This document shows positions 18,189 to 28,375 of a stretch of 64,000 nt of DNA, in pieces; position 1 is the stretch's first letter; each line of letters opens with the position of its first letter. Below the pieces are notes generated by a model. It was given only the letters and a program-made list of their open reading frames with translations, had not been told where the DNA came from and ran no database searches. This stretch comes from Nakaseomyces glabratus (taxonomy: Eukaryota; Ascomycota; Saccharomycetes; Saccharomycetales; Saccharomycetaceae): NCBI RefSeq assembly GCF_010111755.1, contig NC_088955.1, forward strand, positions 124,001-188,000, written 5' to 3'. Both the position numbers and the translations under genes were made by a program.

Positions 18189-18199
18189 ACCTTCAAGGT
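18189..18199 (+). promoter_or_regulatory. Zinc-responsive element (Zap1 site), perfect
   Basis: ACCTTCAAGGT is a perfect ZRE (ACCTTNAAGGT), 556 bp upstream of the zinc transporter ATG. Zap1 activates zinc-uptake genes in zinc deficiency through this element. Confidence 0.85.
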
Positions 18200-18304
18200 G
18201 TCAAATTGATAAGCAGCAGCTTTATTGTTAGAATATCCCGCAGAATGCAATCTCATATGTGGGGGGGAAACATTCAAAAACGGAAAAACTGAAAAAACTG
18301 AGGA

Positions 18305-18348
18305 GTTGAAAGCAAGCTGAAAGCAAGTCGAAAGCAAGTTGAAGGGAA
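18305..18348 (+). repeat. 11-bp tandem repeat in ZRT promoter
   Basis: Four consecutive units of the form GTTGAAAGCAA (variants at positions 2-3, last unit diverged) occupy 44 bp. Confidence 0.8.
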
Positions 18349-18372
18349 ACTGAAAAAATTTGTTTGGAATGT

Positions 18373-18501
18373 ACCCGGAGGGTTATTTTTTGGAACCTGA
18401 ATGGATAAGGAAAGTGCTGCCCTAGGGGAGTTTCTGTGTGGTGGGGGTAGTGGGAAAGCCATTTGGCAATTTGACAATGGATTTGCTACAACCCGGAAGG
18501 T
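18373..18501 (+). promoter_or_regulatory. Two degenerate ZRE-like palindromes
   Basis: ACCCGGAGGGT (18373-18383) and ACCCGGAAGGT (18491-18501) keep the ACC and GGT ends of the ZRE but differ in the inner bases. They may be weak Zap1 sites. Confidence 0.35.
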
Positions 18502-18611
18502 TATCTGTCCATGATAAGAGTATTTCTGATAAGGACTGTGGGAGTGCAGGCCAAAGGGTACTGTAACGGTTACTTTGTGATGGACACGATAACGGAATTT
18601 TAAAAACATTA

Positions 18612-18620
18612 GTATATAAA
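18612..18620 (+). promoter_or_regulatory. TATA box of the ZRT gene
   Basis: GTATATAAA lies about 135-143 bp upstream of the ATG and downstream of the ZRE elements. Confidence 0.6.
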
Positions 18621-18754
18621 GGTGGTATGTTATTAGCTTGGCTGGGGATTTGGACCACTCAAGCACCACTGAGCACACAGAACAGGCGCGACAACGCATA
18701 AGCTACAATTAAAAGCAATATAAAATAAAAAACAGACGCTACAAAATTATAATC

Positions 18755-20056
18755 ATGGATATTGTGCAGCTATTGTTCAAGAGAGACGATGACGATGGTC
18801 CACCACCGGCCTGTGCTGTTGACAACGACTTCAACGGTCACACGAACCTGAGAATTCTTTCGGTGTTCATGGTCCTGATCTCCTCTGCCATCGGTGTGTA
18901 CTTCCCGCTGCTGGCCTCCCGCTACTCCTTTATCAACTTGCCCTCGTGGGTGTTCTTTATCGCCAAGTTCTTCGGTTCTGGTGTTATCGTCGCTACTGCT
19001 TTCATCCACTTGTTGGAGCCTGCCTCGGACAGCTTGGGTAACCCATGTCTGGGCGGCACTTTTGCTAACTACCCATGGGCCTTCGGTATCTGTCTGATGG
19101 CACTGTTCGCTTTGTTCCTGATCGAGATTGTCTCCCACCACTACGTCGGCAAGACCATGGGCGGCGGCCACAACCACTCCCACAATATGCCAACCACTTT
19201 TGGACAAACTCACATGCACGGCGTTGAGGACGATATGGTTGACGAGGACGGTAGCTCCTCCACTCACTCCCACAGCCACGTCGCCATGGATGACAAGTAC
19301 GGTGATGTTGTCAAGAACAACAACTACAACTACGACGACGGCTCTGACGACATTGAGTCTCAGAAACGTCCTGCTTTCAACGTGGCCCAACAGAAGGTCC
19401 GCAACGACAGCAATGAGAATGACTCTCTGGTGGGTCATGTTCACAACACTACCGTTGACCCATTGGAGCACATGCCAGGTCACAACCACTTCTCTCACGA
19501 TGAAGTCCACCAGGACATCACTCAAATTGGATCTAAGGCTAACGACCAGCAAAAGGAGCAATACTTGAACCAGTTGACCTCTTTGTTCATCTTGGAATTC
19601 GGTATCTTGTTCCACTCTGTCTTCGTTGGTCTATCCCTTTCTGTCTCCGGTGATGAATTCAAGACTCTTTTCGTTGTCATTGTCTTCCACCAAATGTTTG
19701 AAGGTATGGGTCTGGGTGCCAGAATCACTGAGTGTTACTGGCCACATAGTAAGAGATGGTTGCCATACTTGCTAGGTTTTGGTTACACTATCACCACTCC
19801 AATCGCTATCGCTATCGGTATCGGTGTCAGACACAGTTTTGTTCCTGGTTCTAGAAGATCTTTGATCGTTAACGGTGTCTTTGATGCTATCTCTGCTGGT
19901 ATTTTGGTCTACGCTGGTCTAGTTGAGCTGATGGCTCATGAATTCTTGTTCACTAACCAATTCAAGGGTGAACACGGTTTGAGGAATATGTTGGCTGCTT
20001 ATTTCGTTATGGCTCTGGGTGCCGGTCTTATGGCACTTTTGGGTAGATGGGCTTAA
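18755..20056 (+). CDS. ZRT1: ZIP-family plasma-membrane zinc transporter (Zrt1/Zrt2)
   Basis: The 433-residue ZIP transporter has an extracellular N-terminus and three transmembrane helices at about residues 30-140. A long cytosolic His-rich loop (about 145-265, with repeated HNHSHN and HSHSH) follows, then a C-terminal bundle. TM4-TM5 carry the ZIP metal-binding signature (ILFHSVFVGLSL and FHQMFEGMGLG). It imports zinc at the plasma membrane. Its place directly after SWI5 matches ZRT2 (YLR130C) next to ACE2 (YLR131C), so by ancestry it is probably the WGD sister of ZRT2 that S. cerevisiae lost here. The ZRT1 versus ZRT2 label is therefore uncertain. A perfect ZRE in the promoter indicates Zap1 control. 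Early codons are strongly biased, suggesting high expression. Confidence 0.92.
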   Translation: MDIVQLLFKRDDDDGPPPACAVDNDFNGHTNLRILSVFMVLISSAIGVYFPLLASRYSFINLPSWVFFIAKFFGSGVIVATAFIHLLEPASDSLGNPCLGGTFANYPWAFGICLMALFALFLIEIVSHHYVGKTMGGGHNHSHNMPTTFGQTHMHGVEDDMVDEDGSSSTHSHSHVAMDDKYGDVVKNNNYNYDDGSDDIESQKRPAFNVAQQKVRNDSNENDSLVGHVHNTTVDPLEHMPGHNHFSHDEVHQDITQIGSKANDQQKEQYLNQLTSLFILEFGILFHSVFVGLSLSVSGDEFKTLFVVIVFHQMFEGMGLGARITECYWPHSKRWLPYLLGFGYTITTPIAIAIGIGVRHSFVPGSRRSLIVNGVFDAISAGILVYAGLVELMAHEFLFTNQFKGEHGLRNMLAAYFVMALGAGLMALLGRWA

Positions 20057-20871
20057 TGCGAGCGCTAAATTTTAAACTTGCTTTCGTTTTTTTGTCTTTA
20101 TACCCAACTTACCGCAGTTCCTTCGTCTTAATTATTCGTTTTAATTTTCCTTATTCCTAGTTTTTGAGTTCAATAATGATGTTTTCGAACCTTTCCCGTT
20201 AACCAAGAAACCCTCTAATCTAAAGCCAATGATTAAGGTTCGTTTCTATTTGCTGTTTGCTAACACCACCTTCATGTTTCAATGTATTCGTATTCTAGGT
20301 TTCTTAAACATCATCATCACTAATGTTAAATGTCCAGAAAGATCAAAAATACACAAAAATACCGAGACTTTTTTTAGACTTCACGTTGATCATTCAACAA
20401 GGAATTTCTTTCTGAGACAGAAGATCTTGCTTGTTAATTCTTTTACAGTTTCAAATATTTTTTGTTTGCATCTCAAATTTTTCCAAATAATTATTTGGAA
20501 TTTCATTAGACCGCATCTCATATCCTGACGTTGTTTTGTTTTTTCCTCTTTCTATTTATTTTCCAGTACCACATACCTTTAATACGCACATTACATTTAA
20601 TTCCCTTTTATAGAGTTTCATTGACGCAGTAAATAGTAATATTGAATTTTGTTTTCTTCCTGTTCTAATTTACAAATTTTTGAATACCGTTACTTGAATA
20701 TCTCTTGAACTAAACTTGATTGAGTAAGAGCTCTATTGCACCTCCATGGATCCTTCGCTGGGGGATTTGACTCGCCACTGCTTTAGCTATACAGTACTTT
20801 GCAAAATATTTATTATAGTAAACGTTATGATGGATTTCAGTGTTTAATGATATTTATAATGTATATTAATT
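20057..20871. other. ZRT-TAF12 convergent 3' region
   Basis: This is 815 bp of AT/T-rich DNA between convergent genes. A 99-codon open frame at 20229-20528 has no recognisable features. No repeat or RNA gene was seen. Confidence 0.6.
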
Positions 20872-22599
20872 TCATTTTTGAAAGTTTGCCGGCTTCTTCT
20901 TGTTGGATACAGCGTTTGCAGATGCTGTGGAGATTGCCTGCTTGTCAGCATTTATGCTGGTCAGTTTTTGAGCATATGCCGGTGAAGCATTCCACTTATG
21001 TACACTTCTGATCTCATCTGCAGAGTATCCCGGAATTCTAATGTTCCAGTTTCTTTCTAAGTGAAGTTGTATATCTGTTGGCTCCAGGTTATCTGACTTT
21101 CTGTGCTTGGCTAATCTGCATGCGAATCCAGTCACATTGGTAACAAAGTCATCAGCGAGGTCAAGTAATAGCTCTTCAACGTCACCATCTATCACTGTCT
21201 CACCATCACCTTCGTCAATGCCGATAGACTTCACCAATTCCCGTAGCTTACGCTTCGACATCACTCTGTCCGTATCAATCTCATATGGCGGTAGGGTTGT
21301 CATAACAGGAGTATTAAGAGCAGCAGCATTCATGGCCGAACCATCTGATATCGTTGGTCTGTTTGATCTGAATGCTATAGGCTCAGGTGGTTTGACTGAC
21401 ACAGTATCAGCAATGGGTACTGTAGGGTCTGAAGGCTTGAAAATTGATGATTTTGTCACTGTGCTAGAGCCTGCTGATGAAGCTGCAGCATTGACACCTG
21501 TGACAGGTGATTGTTGACTTGCTGTTTGGCCTCTGCCAGATGGCGTTTGTTGTGGTTGTGCAGGTCTTCCACCCTTTTGAGACCCAGGCGCTGGTGTGCC
21601 AACTTCAGTTTTTATCTGTGTTTTTGGATCTTGTGTGTTACCTTGCACAGGTTGTTGACCTGAAGGAGTGCTTATATTCGCACCAGTTGCAGTTGTAGGC
21701 ATCTGCTGCTGTCCCATATTAGTAGGTGGTGCTTCACCAACACTTTGGGGTATGGCTGCTTGTCCGTTAGCATTGGCTTGTGATTGTGCTCCTGGCATAG
21801 CTTGTGACTGAACTTGAGGCTGAGCTGGTTGTGGTTGTTTCTTCTGTTGCATCATTCTCTGTTGTTGGGTGCTTCTCTGTAATAAACGTTGTAAAGCCGG
21901 ATTTTGTCTTGCGCATTCTAGATAAAAATTCTTTTTACCATTTTGTAATTCTTGTTGTAGAGCTTGGTGTTCCAATCTGATTGCCTTAATATTTCTCAGC
22001 AGTTCAGTTTTCTTTTCGTTTAATTGTTTTTTGGCTTCCTCATCCGTTTGTTTGTTAATTTCAACTACCAGCCGGTCAATGTTTTGCTTAATGAAAGTGT
22101 GTTTGTCCTTTATTGCGCTTGCTCTGACTTGGAAATTTTGCAGTAGTTGTTCGTATTGCTGGTTTTGTTCTGGTGTAAGTACTTGTTTAATGATATTAGC
22201 CAATTGTGCGCTGCTGTTACTACTATTATTACCCGATGTAGAGGCGCTACCACTTGAGTTCGCAGTTCCAGTGGTACCTGTTGTGCTAGAACCAGAAGAT
22301 GCGGCGGCATTGGTATTGGAACCTTGTTGTTGCAGTTGTTGCGCTCTGGCTAACGCTTGTTGTCTCCTTGTGTAGTTTTCATATACAGCCTTCAATTTAG
22401 CAGCTTGGAGTAAAAGTTCTTTACCTCTTGGAGTGGTTTCACCAACTTTCTTGGCCTCTGTCACCAGTTGCTTGAACCGGGCTGTTAGCTCCTGTATCTG
22501 TTTCTGTTGAATAGCACTCTTGCTAGGTGGGCCACCAGAACCGCTTGGTGCAGAGGTGTTGTCGTTCTTTGAGTCCTGAGCACTGTTCTGACTAGACAT
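20872..22599 (-). CDS. TAF12: TAF12: TFIID/SAGA subunit with histone fold
   Basis: The 575-residue protein has an H2B-like histone fold at about residues 430-520 (RVMSKRKLRELV... through ...EPTDIQLHLERNWNIRIPG), the module that pairs with Taf4 in TFIID and Ada1 in SAGA. Before it come a Gln/Ala-rich and coiled-coil N-terminal region with a ligand motif for activators, and a long Gln/Pro/Ser-rich disordered segment (about 240-400). It is slightly longer than S. cerevisiae Taf12 (539). It is syntenic with YDR145W, next to MKC7. Confidence 0.95.
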   Translation of the reverse strand: MSSQNSAQDSKNDNTSAPSGSGGPPSKSAIQQKQIQELTARFKQLVTEAKKVGETTPRGKELLLQAAKLKAVYENYTRRQQALARAQQLQQQGSNTNAAASSGSSTTGTTGTANSSGSASTSGNNSSNSSAQLANIIKQVLTPEQNQQYEQLLQNFQVRASAIKDKHTFIKQNIDRLVVEINKQTDEEAKKQLNEKKTELLRNIKAIRLEHQALQQELQNGKKNFYLECARQNPALQRLLQRSTQQQRMMQQKKQPQPAQPQVQSQAMPGAQSQANANGQAAIPQSVGEAPPTNMGQQQMPTTATGANISTPSGQQPVQGNTQDPKTQIKTEVGTPAPGSQKGGRPAQPQQTPSGRGQTASQQSPVTGVNAAASSAGSSTVTKSSIFKPSDPTVPIADTVSVKPPEPIAFRSNRPTISDGSAMNAAALNTPVMTTLPPYEIDTDRVMSKRKLRELVKSIGIDEGDGETVIDGDVEELLLDLADDFVTNVTGFACRLAKHRKSDNLEPTDIQLHLERNWNIRIPGYSADEIRSVHKWNASPAYAQKLTSINADKQAISTASANAVSNKKKPANFQK

Positions 22600-23813
22600 C
22601 CTGTTTCCCGTAAGACCTCTTTCTTTCTAATAAAAAATAAGTATGTGCTTTCCAGTATGAATGTTTCACTAATAAGGTTGTTACAGTGGACCCAAAACTG
22701 TGTTGTGAGATTGCGTAATAGTTACTAAATTAACAAATTTTATCTGGAAAAAGCACAAAGAGCGGGCTCAAAAAGGTAACAATTATTTAATTGTTTATCC
22801 TGACGGGTTCTGATCTTTAGCACTACAGTAACAACTCCGAAAATGACCGAAATGAGTCCAATTTTGAGTGCTCATTAGGCCTTATACTACTTGTTTAGAT
22901 AAACTCCCTCAGAATTTTGAAAAAATTATGGGAAAATGTATACGTTTATAGTGATTTGATACCCGACGCGTATAATGGCTCATCTCATCGCGATGGATAT
23001 CAAAATAGAGAAAGTATAGTAGTTTAGCAACGAAGAGTGAGCTGGTAGCTATCAATACAGTGAATAAGTGATATTAGCCAGTTGTAATCGTTAAGTGCCA
23101 CTTGTTCTTGGCTAGTCTTATCTCCCTCCCCTTTTTACTTGCAGAAAGCAAGATTTGATAGATATTGATCACTAAAATTGGAGTTGAAGGGGGGTTTGTA
23201 AGAGTGGGTTCTATAGCTACTGCCTCGCTTATGTTTTCTTTAGGTTTAGATTGATGAGGGGTTCTAAAATCGTAACTGTTGTGCATCCCTCTTCTCCCCT
23301 TCATTGTGATAAGGATATTCACATATCAGGATAAGAAGCCGACACTCCATGGTTGAGAAATTAGAAACGAGAGTTAAGCAAAAGTTGTGGGCTTTGACTA
23401 CGTTGCAAGTGGCTGGTGTAGTTACACGCATACGTGACCGCTTGGTGATTTGATTACTTTTTTTTTATCTGATCTACGTGATCTTTGGCTGGTGAGTGCA
23501 GTGATAATCATTGCTTGGTGATCCATGATTCTGACGAAATTGAAAAGTACAAACTGCAACTGTGCAGGTCACTCTTGGTGTGGACATTGGGTAAATCCCC
23601 CTTTATGATTGCTTTTTTCTGCAAAATACCATGGTGATATAATCAATGATTTCCTCACAAGTGCCGTTTCTCAATTAAAACACCCAGAACCCTTACGCGT
23701 ATATATAAAAAGGCAATTCTCCAACCATCAGTAAAGAAGTTTGCTCTTGCAGCGAACCCAGGAAGTTTATTCAAGCCCCATACCAGAAATATAAAACTGT
23801 GAGCTGTGATAAG
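22600..23813. other. Divergent TAF12-MKC7 promoter region
   Basis: This is a 1214-bp divergent region with no supported gene. Features seen are a TATA box before MKC7 (23701-23710) and several GTGATC/GGTGAT words near 23440-23530. An open frame at 23074-23322 on the minus strand shows no coding character. Confidence 0.6.
23701..23710 (+). promoter_or_regulatory. TATA box of MKC7
   Basis: TATATAAAAA begins at 23702, about 110 bp upstream of the MKC7 ATG. Confidence 0.55.
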
Positions 23814-25589
23814 ATGAAATTGAAAAACGTTGCTCTGGTGGCAGGTTGTGTTAATGCAGTTGCTGCTGAAAAGTATTTGAAGTTAGACTTTGAAAAGCAT
23901 AGAGCCGATATAGATGAAGAACTTCCATTGACACACTCTGCTGCTAGACAGCTAAGAAAAAGAGCTAGTGATGATTCCGTAGCATTCCCACTTGTTGCTC
24001 AAGAAAACTACTACTCTATTAACTTAGAGGTTGGTACACCACCACAAAATGTGTCTTTGCTATTAGATACTGGTTCTTCAGATATGTGGGTGATTGGCTC
24101 TAATAACGGTTACTGTAAGAACTCTGACAATAAGTCCAGGAATCTAGACGCGCTAGGAAGCAACAGGTTTGCCAAGCGTGCAAGTTCCGTTGCATCGGCT
24201 TCCCCTTCCTCAGCCACTGACTCTGATGGTGGAGATGATGGAGACGATAGTGGAGATGCGGAACAATTTTACCCAACAGCTGCCTCCGAAATTCCGGCTG
24301 CTGCTAAAACACTTGATTGTCAATCACTGTCATTATTTGATCTCGAGAAATCTTCTTCCTTCAAATCCAACTCCACTCCTTTCTTCACAAGTTATGGTGA
24401 CAACAGTTATGCATCTGGTTTGTGGGGTACTGATGACGTTCGTCTAGGTAACTTGAGCATAGCAGATGTATTCTTTGCGGTAGCAAACTTTTCTAATAGT
24501 AGCACAGGTGTGTTAGGTGTAGGTTTACCTGCACTGGAGTCCTACAATCCTGCATTGAGTGACAACTTCAATGTCAGTGATTACCTACCAGTTAATGCTA
24601 GTGATGCTGATATCGACAATATTAGCAAACCAACATATGCAAATTTCCCACAAATACTGAAACAAAAAAATGTCATTGAGAAAGTTGCGTATTCTCTGTT
24701 CTTGAATGACACCAATGCTACTAATGGTCAAATTTTATTTGGTGCCGTTGATCACAGTAAATACACGGGTTCATTGAGTACGCTACCTTTAGTCAACTCT
24801 CTATATGTTGAAGGTATCAATGACACAACTCAGCTAGAGATAACTTTGGATGGTATGGGTTTGAAGAACTCGCAGGGACAATTTACAATTTATAACCAAA
24901 AGATGCCAGCTTTGTTAGATTCTGGTACCACAGTGTCCTACCTTCCAATTGATCTTCATAGTCTAGTTGCAAAGCAACTAAAGGGTATTGTTGATCCACA
25001 GACCGGATTCATCGAGCTGAAGAACTGTCCAGCTAAGAACGACAATACTCAACTTGTTTTTAACTTCGGTGGTGCTTTTATCTCCATCAAGTATACTGAA
25101 TTTATCGAAAAAAGTGACGATGATAATTGTTATGTTACATTTATGCCACAAGGTGAGCCAGGAATCCTACTGGGTGACAACTTTCTAAGAAATGCATACA
25201 TCGTTTATGATCTTGAAGACATGGAGATATCTATCGCACAGGCAAACTTCAACGGCGGAGCAGAAAATATTGAAGCCATTGTTAAGAATGTTCCAAGTGC
25301 TGTAAAGGCACCTGGTTACTCTGCAAGTTTCACTGAGTTCCCATCTTCTTATGCCACTACAGGCAATATATTCTCTGGGTACAACTCTACAAACAGCACT
25401 GGATCGGCGGGTTCCAAAACCACAATGACTTCTTCTAGGACAAGCAGAAACACAAACACGGCATCTGCAGCAGGCAATTCTTCGTCATCAACTAGAGCCA
25501 AGAAGAATGCCGGTTTTGCTCACGAAGTACCCGTGTCCGCCATCTCTGTCATCATGGTGTTTAACATCCTACTCTCCATGCTATTATAA
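23814..25589 (+). CDS. MKC7: Yapsin (GPI-anchored aspartyl protease), MKC7/YPS1-like
   Basis: The 591-residue protein has an N-terminal signal peptide (about 1-18) and a propeptide ending at KR49-50. A pepsin-type bilobal domain follows, with catalytic motifs DTGSSDMW (Asp85) and DSGTTVSYLP (Asp369). Between them lies an acidic insertion (about 121-165) that opens with a second KR site (121-122). Yapsins are cut there to give two disulfide-linked subunits. The C-terminus is Ser/Thr-rich and ends in a hydrophobic GPI-attachment signal. Yapsins shed or process wall glycoproteins after basic residues. Synteny (TAF12 - MKC7 - SAN1; YDR144C) supports MKC7, called YPS2 in C. glabrata nomenclature. 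The ATG at 23814 is chosen because the upstream in-frame codon is GTG. Confidence 0.9.
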   Translation: MKLKNVALVAGCVNAVAAEKYLKLDFEKHRADIDEELPLTHSAARQLRKRASDDSVAFPLVAQENYYSINLEVGTPPQNVSLLLDTGSSDMWVIGSNNGYCKNSDNKSRNLDALGSNRFAKRASSVASASPSSATDSDGGDDGDDSGDAEQFYPTAASEIPAAAKTLDCQSLSLFDLEKSSSFKSNSTPFFTSYGDNSYASGLWGTDDVRLGNLSIADVFFAVANFSNSSTGVLGVGLPALESYNPALSDNFNVSDYLPVNASDADIDNISKPTYANFPQILKQKNVIEKVAYSLFLNDTNATNGQILFGAVDHSKYTGSLSTLPLVNSLYVEGINDTTQLEITLDGMGLKNSQGQFTIYNQKMPALLDSGTTVSYLPIDLHSLVAKQLKGIVDPQTGFIELKNCPAKNDNTQLVFNFGGAFISIKYTEFIEKSDDDNCYVTFMPQGEPGILLGDNFLRNAYIVYDLEDMEISIAQANFNGGAENIEAIVKNVPSAVKAPGYSASFTEFPSSYATTGNIFSGYNSTNSTGSAGSKTTMTSSRTSRNTNTASAAGNSSSSTRAKKNAGFAHEVPVSAISVIMVFNILLSMLL

Positions 25590-26221
25590 GATGTTAGTTT
25601 GGCCTACAAGGAGTGAATGCGGCACAAACTATACTGTACTATTAACTTGGTATGCTGGTATGTAGGAAGGCTCAAATCATATTCATCTGTTGTTTTATAT
25701 ATAATCTACAAATCTATACATATGTTATATTTAGGTTACAACTAATAAGTTCTGGTTTCACGTGACATAGCTATTACTCTCGTAATATCAAATTTACGTA
25801 ATTTGTACGTATTTTATGATTTTGAATTTCAAATCAGCTTGGGCTGTGCAAATGCAGCTTCATTTGCAACTTGAAGGTAGTAGTTTTTATCTTGATCCTG
25901 TTGTATTTAGCGGTTATTTCTGCTTTCCAGAGCGTTGAATAGTTAGTAGTTGAGTCCAGGTCAGGCCCTAACGTACAAATTCCTGGTATTTTAAAAAAGG
26001 TGCCGAGGTCTCGAAGTTGACAACTGCAAAAGCATTTTCGGAGTCCAGAAAGGATTTTTTAGTGTTTATGATAAGATTGCATTACTGCTTGCTCAAAAAG
26101 AATTATTAGATAGTCAAGAGCATATACCTGTGCTTATGCGTAAGCGATATTGTGTAAGAATAAGTGTGGCAGATCTGTTAAACATTAAAAAAAAATAATA
26201 GAAACTTTGTGATATTGAAAA
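25590..26221. other. MKC7-SAN1 intergenic region
   Basis: This 632-bp tandem intergenic region is AT-rich, with an A9 run shortly before the SAN1 ATG. No motif or gene was recognised. Confidence 0.55.
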
Positions 26222-28375
26222 ATGGAGAACCAACAGCAGCAAGATAATAGCCCGCCTAATGACGGTAGTCGGTCCAATAACGACGATGGTAGAAATGCTA
26301 CTGCTGGCAACACTGAAAATAGTGACAATAATGTTCCAAGAAGTAATGTAACGGTTCGTATTCAGTACCAATACTTCACACCACAGGGTCTTGCAGACGC
26401 CAGTAATGGTACTGTCGACCCTGCGGCTACTCAAGATGGTGGTAATGGTAGTCAGGCTCATGTTCAAGGGAGTAATACACTTCCTTTACCAGCAGGTGTT
26501 AATGGCCTACCGGCTGCCATGCCGTTTGGTAATGCCGTAGATAGTCCTGATCTAATATTATCATTTCAAGATGTGCCTTTGACATCTCCCGATAGACTAA
26601 ATTCATTTATCACAATTGCTGCAGAGCTTGCTATGCGGAGATTTCAGAATATGTTGAATAGACCGAAAGGCATTACTAATGAGGCATTCAAAGAACTACC
26701 GGTGATAAAGATTGAAGAGTTGCCAGACAAGACTGAGACAACTTGTAGTATATGCTATGATAAATTTGTGGATGAACCGGAAGATACAGCAGAAAACTCT
26801 AAGAAAAGAAAACACGAATCGAATAGTAATGAGGATAGTATGGATGATATTACAGGGGAAGGCAAATTACCGAGAACTGGCTCTAATACACCCTCTTCAT
26901 TGATGGCTGCGACAGGAATAAGTGACAATAATAATGAACGTACAACTATATCTTCAATATTGAATCCCCAGTCGGAATCAGATAGTTCTCAAAGCCATGA
27001 AAGTACCCATAATGCCTTTATTGAGAATACTGAAGGACAAGATCAAGCGCAAGCCACTCAAGAACAAAACCCGGAGTACTTACATTCACCAGTAAAAATA
27101 CCTTGTGGACATATTTTTGGCAGAAGCTGTCTTTATGAATGGACTAGGTTAGAAAACTCATGTCCACTTTGTAGAAAAAAAATTGCCGAGCAGACTGAAG
27201 AAGAAGAGCAAAGGGAAAATAACGAAAATACAAGTAATATGGAAGCATTTGAAGCTATCCGTCGTATGCTATATAATACAACAGGTCAAGGCAATGCCAC
27301 AGAAGGTCAGAATAATAATAACCCAAACGAGGCAAATGGACAGGTGGGTGTCAATAGTGATGCTACTTCGGATGGAGCTGCTAATCAGAATAATATTTCA
27401 CAAGCTACGGAAAACTCAACGCAAGGTGGTGTTAATTTACAAACGGGTGAACTTAATGACGCCAATTCCACAAACTCCACCACAAACTCCCCAAACAATA
27501 ATAATGTAACTGTTTCTAGAACAAGCATAATTTTTTTGAGGCCAATGAATCCAGGTGAAGCACCCCAAGGAAGTCAAAATGTGAACACTCAAGCGTTAGG
27601 AAATAGCATTCCATTTCCTCCATCGCCAGGGCTGGGTACAACTGATCCAGCCCAAAACGCAAATGGTGCACAACCACCACGTCCACTCACATTTAGAACA
27701 CCGATGCAAATACAATGGTTACCTATCACATTCATAAACCCGGGCTTAGCTAATGGTGAGCAAGGTCCACCAGAGCAAAACAGCAGACTTAGATCACTGT
27801 TTGATCAAATTTTCAGCACATCCGGCAGTGCAGGTACAGTTGATGATGCTCCAAATAGTAGAAGCAATTCTAGTTCCGAAAATAATGATGCCTCTGGCTC
27901 TAGTACGGCGGGGTCTAACGAGGTCGATCAATCCACAGCTAACCCAGACCGTGTCACCTCTCCTAGACGTTCCTTTTTCAATGCTATGAGCAGGTTTGCA
28001 GATCGTTTGAGACCTTCAGGGAGATCCAATGCCAATCAAGCTTTTACAGGTTCATCCAATGCAGAGCATGCTAACGATAACCAGTCTGGTAATGGTACGT
28101 CTGGCTCAAGATTAAGGGATACCATAGCTCGTGCATTGAAGGAAAGAAGACAAAGACAAGAGACAGAGAGACAGCAAGCTGGTGAACTGTTTGCTAGTGG
28201 TGTGGGTAGTTATAGAAACCCAACTGGTAATGTTGTCACTTTCCCTATAAATTCAGAAGCAAGTTTCAACCAGGGCGCTTCAACTTCAAATGAACCGATT
28301 GAAGGTTCCACAAACCAAACAGAAAATGATCAAGATAGTAATGGCAACAATGACAGAGACGATCAAGCAAATTGA
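26222..28375 (+). CDS. SAN1: SAN1: nuclear protein-quality-control RING ubiquitin ligase
   Basis: The 717-residue protein is almost wholly disordered (Asn/Ser/Gly/Gln-rich), with one RING finger split by a long insertion. The first Cys pair is TTCSICYDKF (about residue 175). The remaining ligands are PCGHIFGRSCLYEWTRLENSCPLCRKK at about 290-320, after some 110 acidic and polar residues. This split RING within disordered flanks is the signature of San1, which recognises exposed hydrophobicity in misfolded nuclear proteins directly through its disordered arms. It is longer than S. cerevisiae San1 (610). It is the last gene of the chromosome IV-like block; in S. cerevisiae PEX7 would follow. Confidence 0.91.
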   Translation: MENQQQQDNSPPNDGSRSNNDDGRNATAGNTENSDNNVPRSNVTVRIQYQYFTPQGLADASNGTVDPAATQDGGNGSQAHVQGSNTLPLPAGVNGLPAAMPFGNAVDSPDLILSFQDVPLTSPDRLNSFITIAAELAMRRFQNMLNRPKGITNEAFKELPVIKIEELPDKTETTCSICYDKFVDEPEDTAENSKKRKHESNSNEDSMDDITGEGKLPRTGSNTPSSLMAATGISDNNNERTTISSILNPQSESDSSQSHESTHNAFIENTEGQDQAQATQEQNPEYLHSPVKIPCGHIFGRSCLYEWTRLENSCPLCRKKIAEQTEEEEQRENNENTSNMEAFEAIRRMLYNTTGQGNATEGQNNNNPNEANGQVGVNSDATSDGAANQNNISQATENSTQGGVNLQTGELNDANSTNSTTNSPNNNNVTVSRTSIIFLRPMNPGEAPQGSQNVNTQALGNSIPFPPSPGLGTTDPAQNANGAQPPRPLTFRTPMQIQWLPITFINPGLANGEQGPPEQNSRLRSLFDQIFSTSGSAGTVDDAPNSRSNSSSENNDASGSSTAGSNEVDQSTANPDRVTSPRRSFFNAMSRFADRLRPSGRSNANQAFTGSSNAEHANDNQSGNGTSGSRLRDTIARALKERRQRQETERQQAGELFASGVGSYRNPTGNVVTFPINSEASFNQGASTSNEPIEGSTNQTENDQDSNGNNDRDDQAN

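Larger units (their letters stand above)
17579..18754. other. SWI5-ZRT intergenic region
   Basis: This 1176-bp region holds SWI5 3' DNA with a purine-rich minisatellite, an 11-bp tandem repeat, one perfect and two degenerate zinc-responsive elements and the ZRT TATA box. Open frames within the minisatellite reflect its lack of stops and are not genes. Confidence 0.65.

Noticed and set aside
18627..18701. 25-codon uORF before the zinc transporter
   Set aside because: Its ATG lies only a few bases after the TATA box, so it is probably upstream of the transcription start.
18770..19615. 281-codon minus-strand open frame opposite the zinc transporter
   Set aside because: Val-rich shadow of strongly biased plus-strand codons.
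20229..20528. 99-codon open frame between ZRT and TAF12
   Set aside because: AT-rich, Phe/Ile/Asn-rich composition of non-coding DNA in a convergent 3' region; no homology recognised.
23074..23322. 82-codon minus-strand open frame between TAF12 and MKC7
   Set aside because: No domain, no synteny support and low-complexity promoter context.
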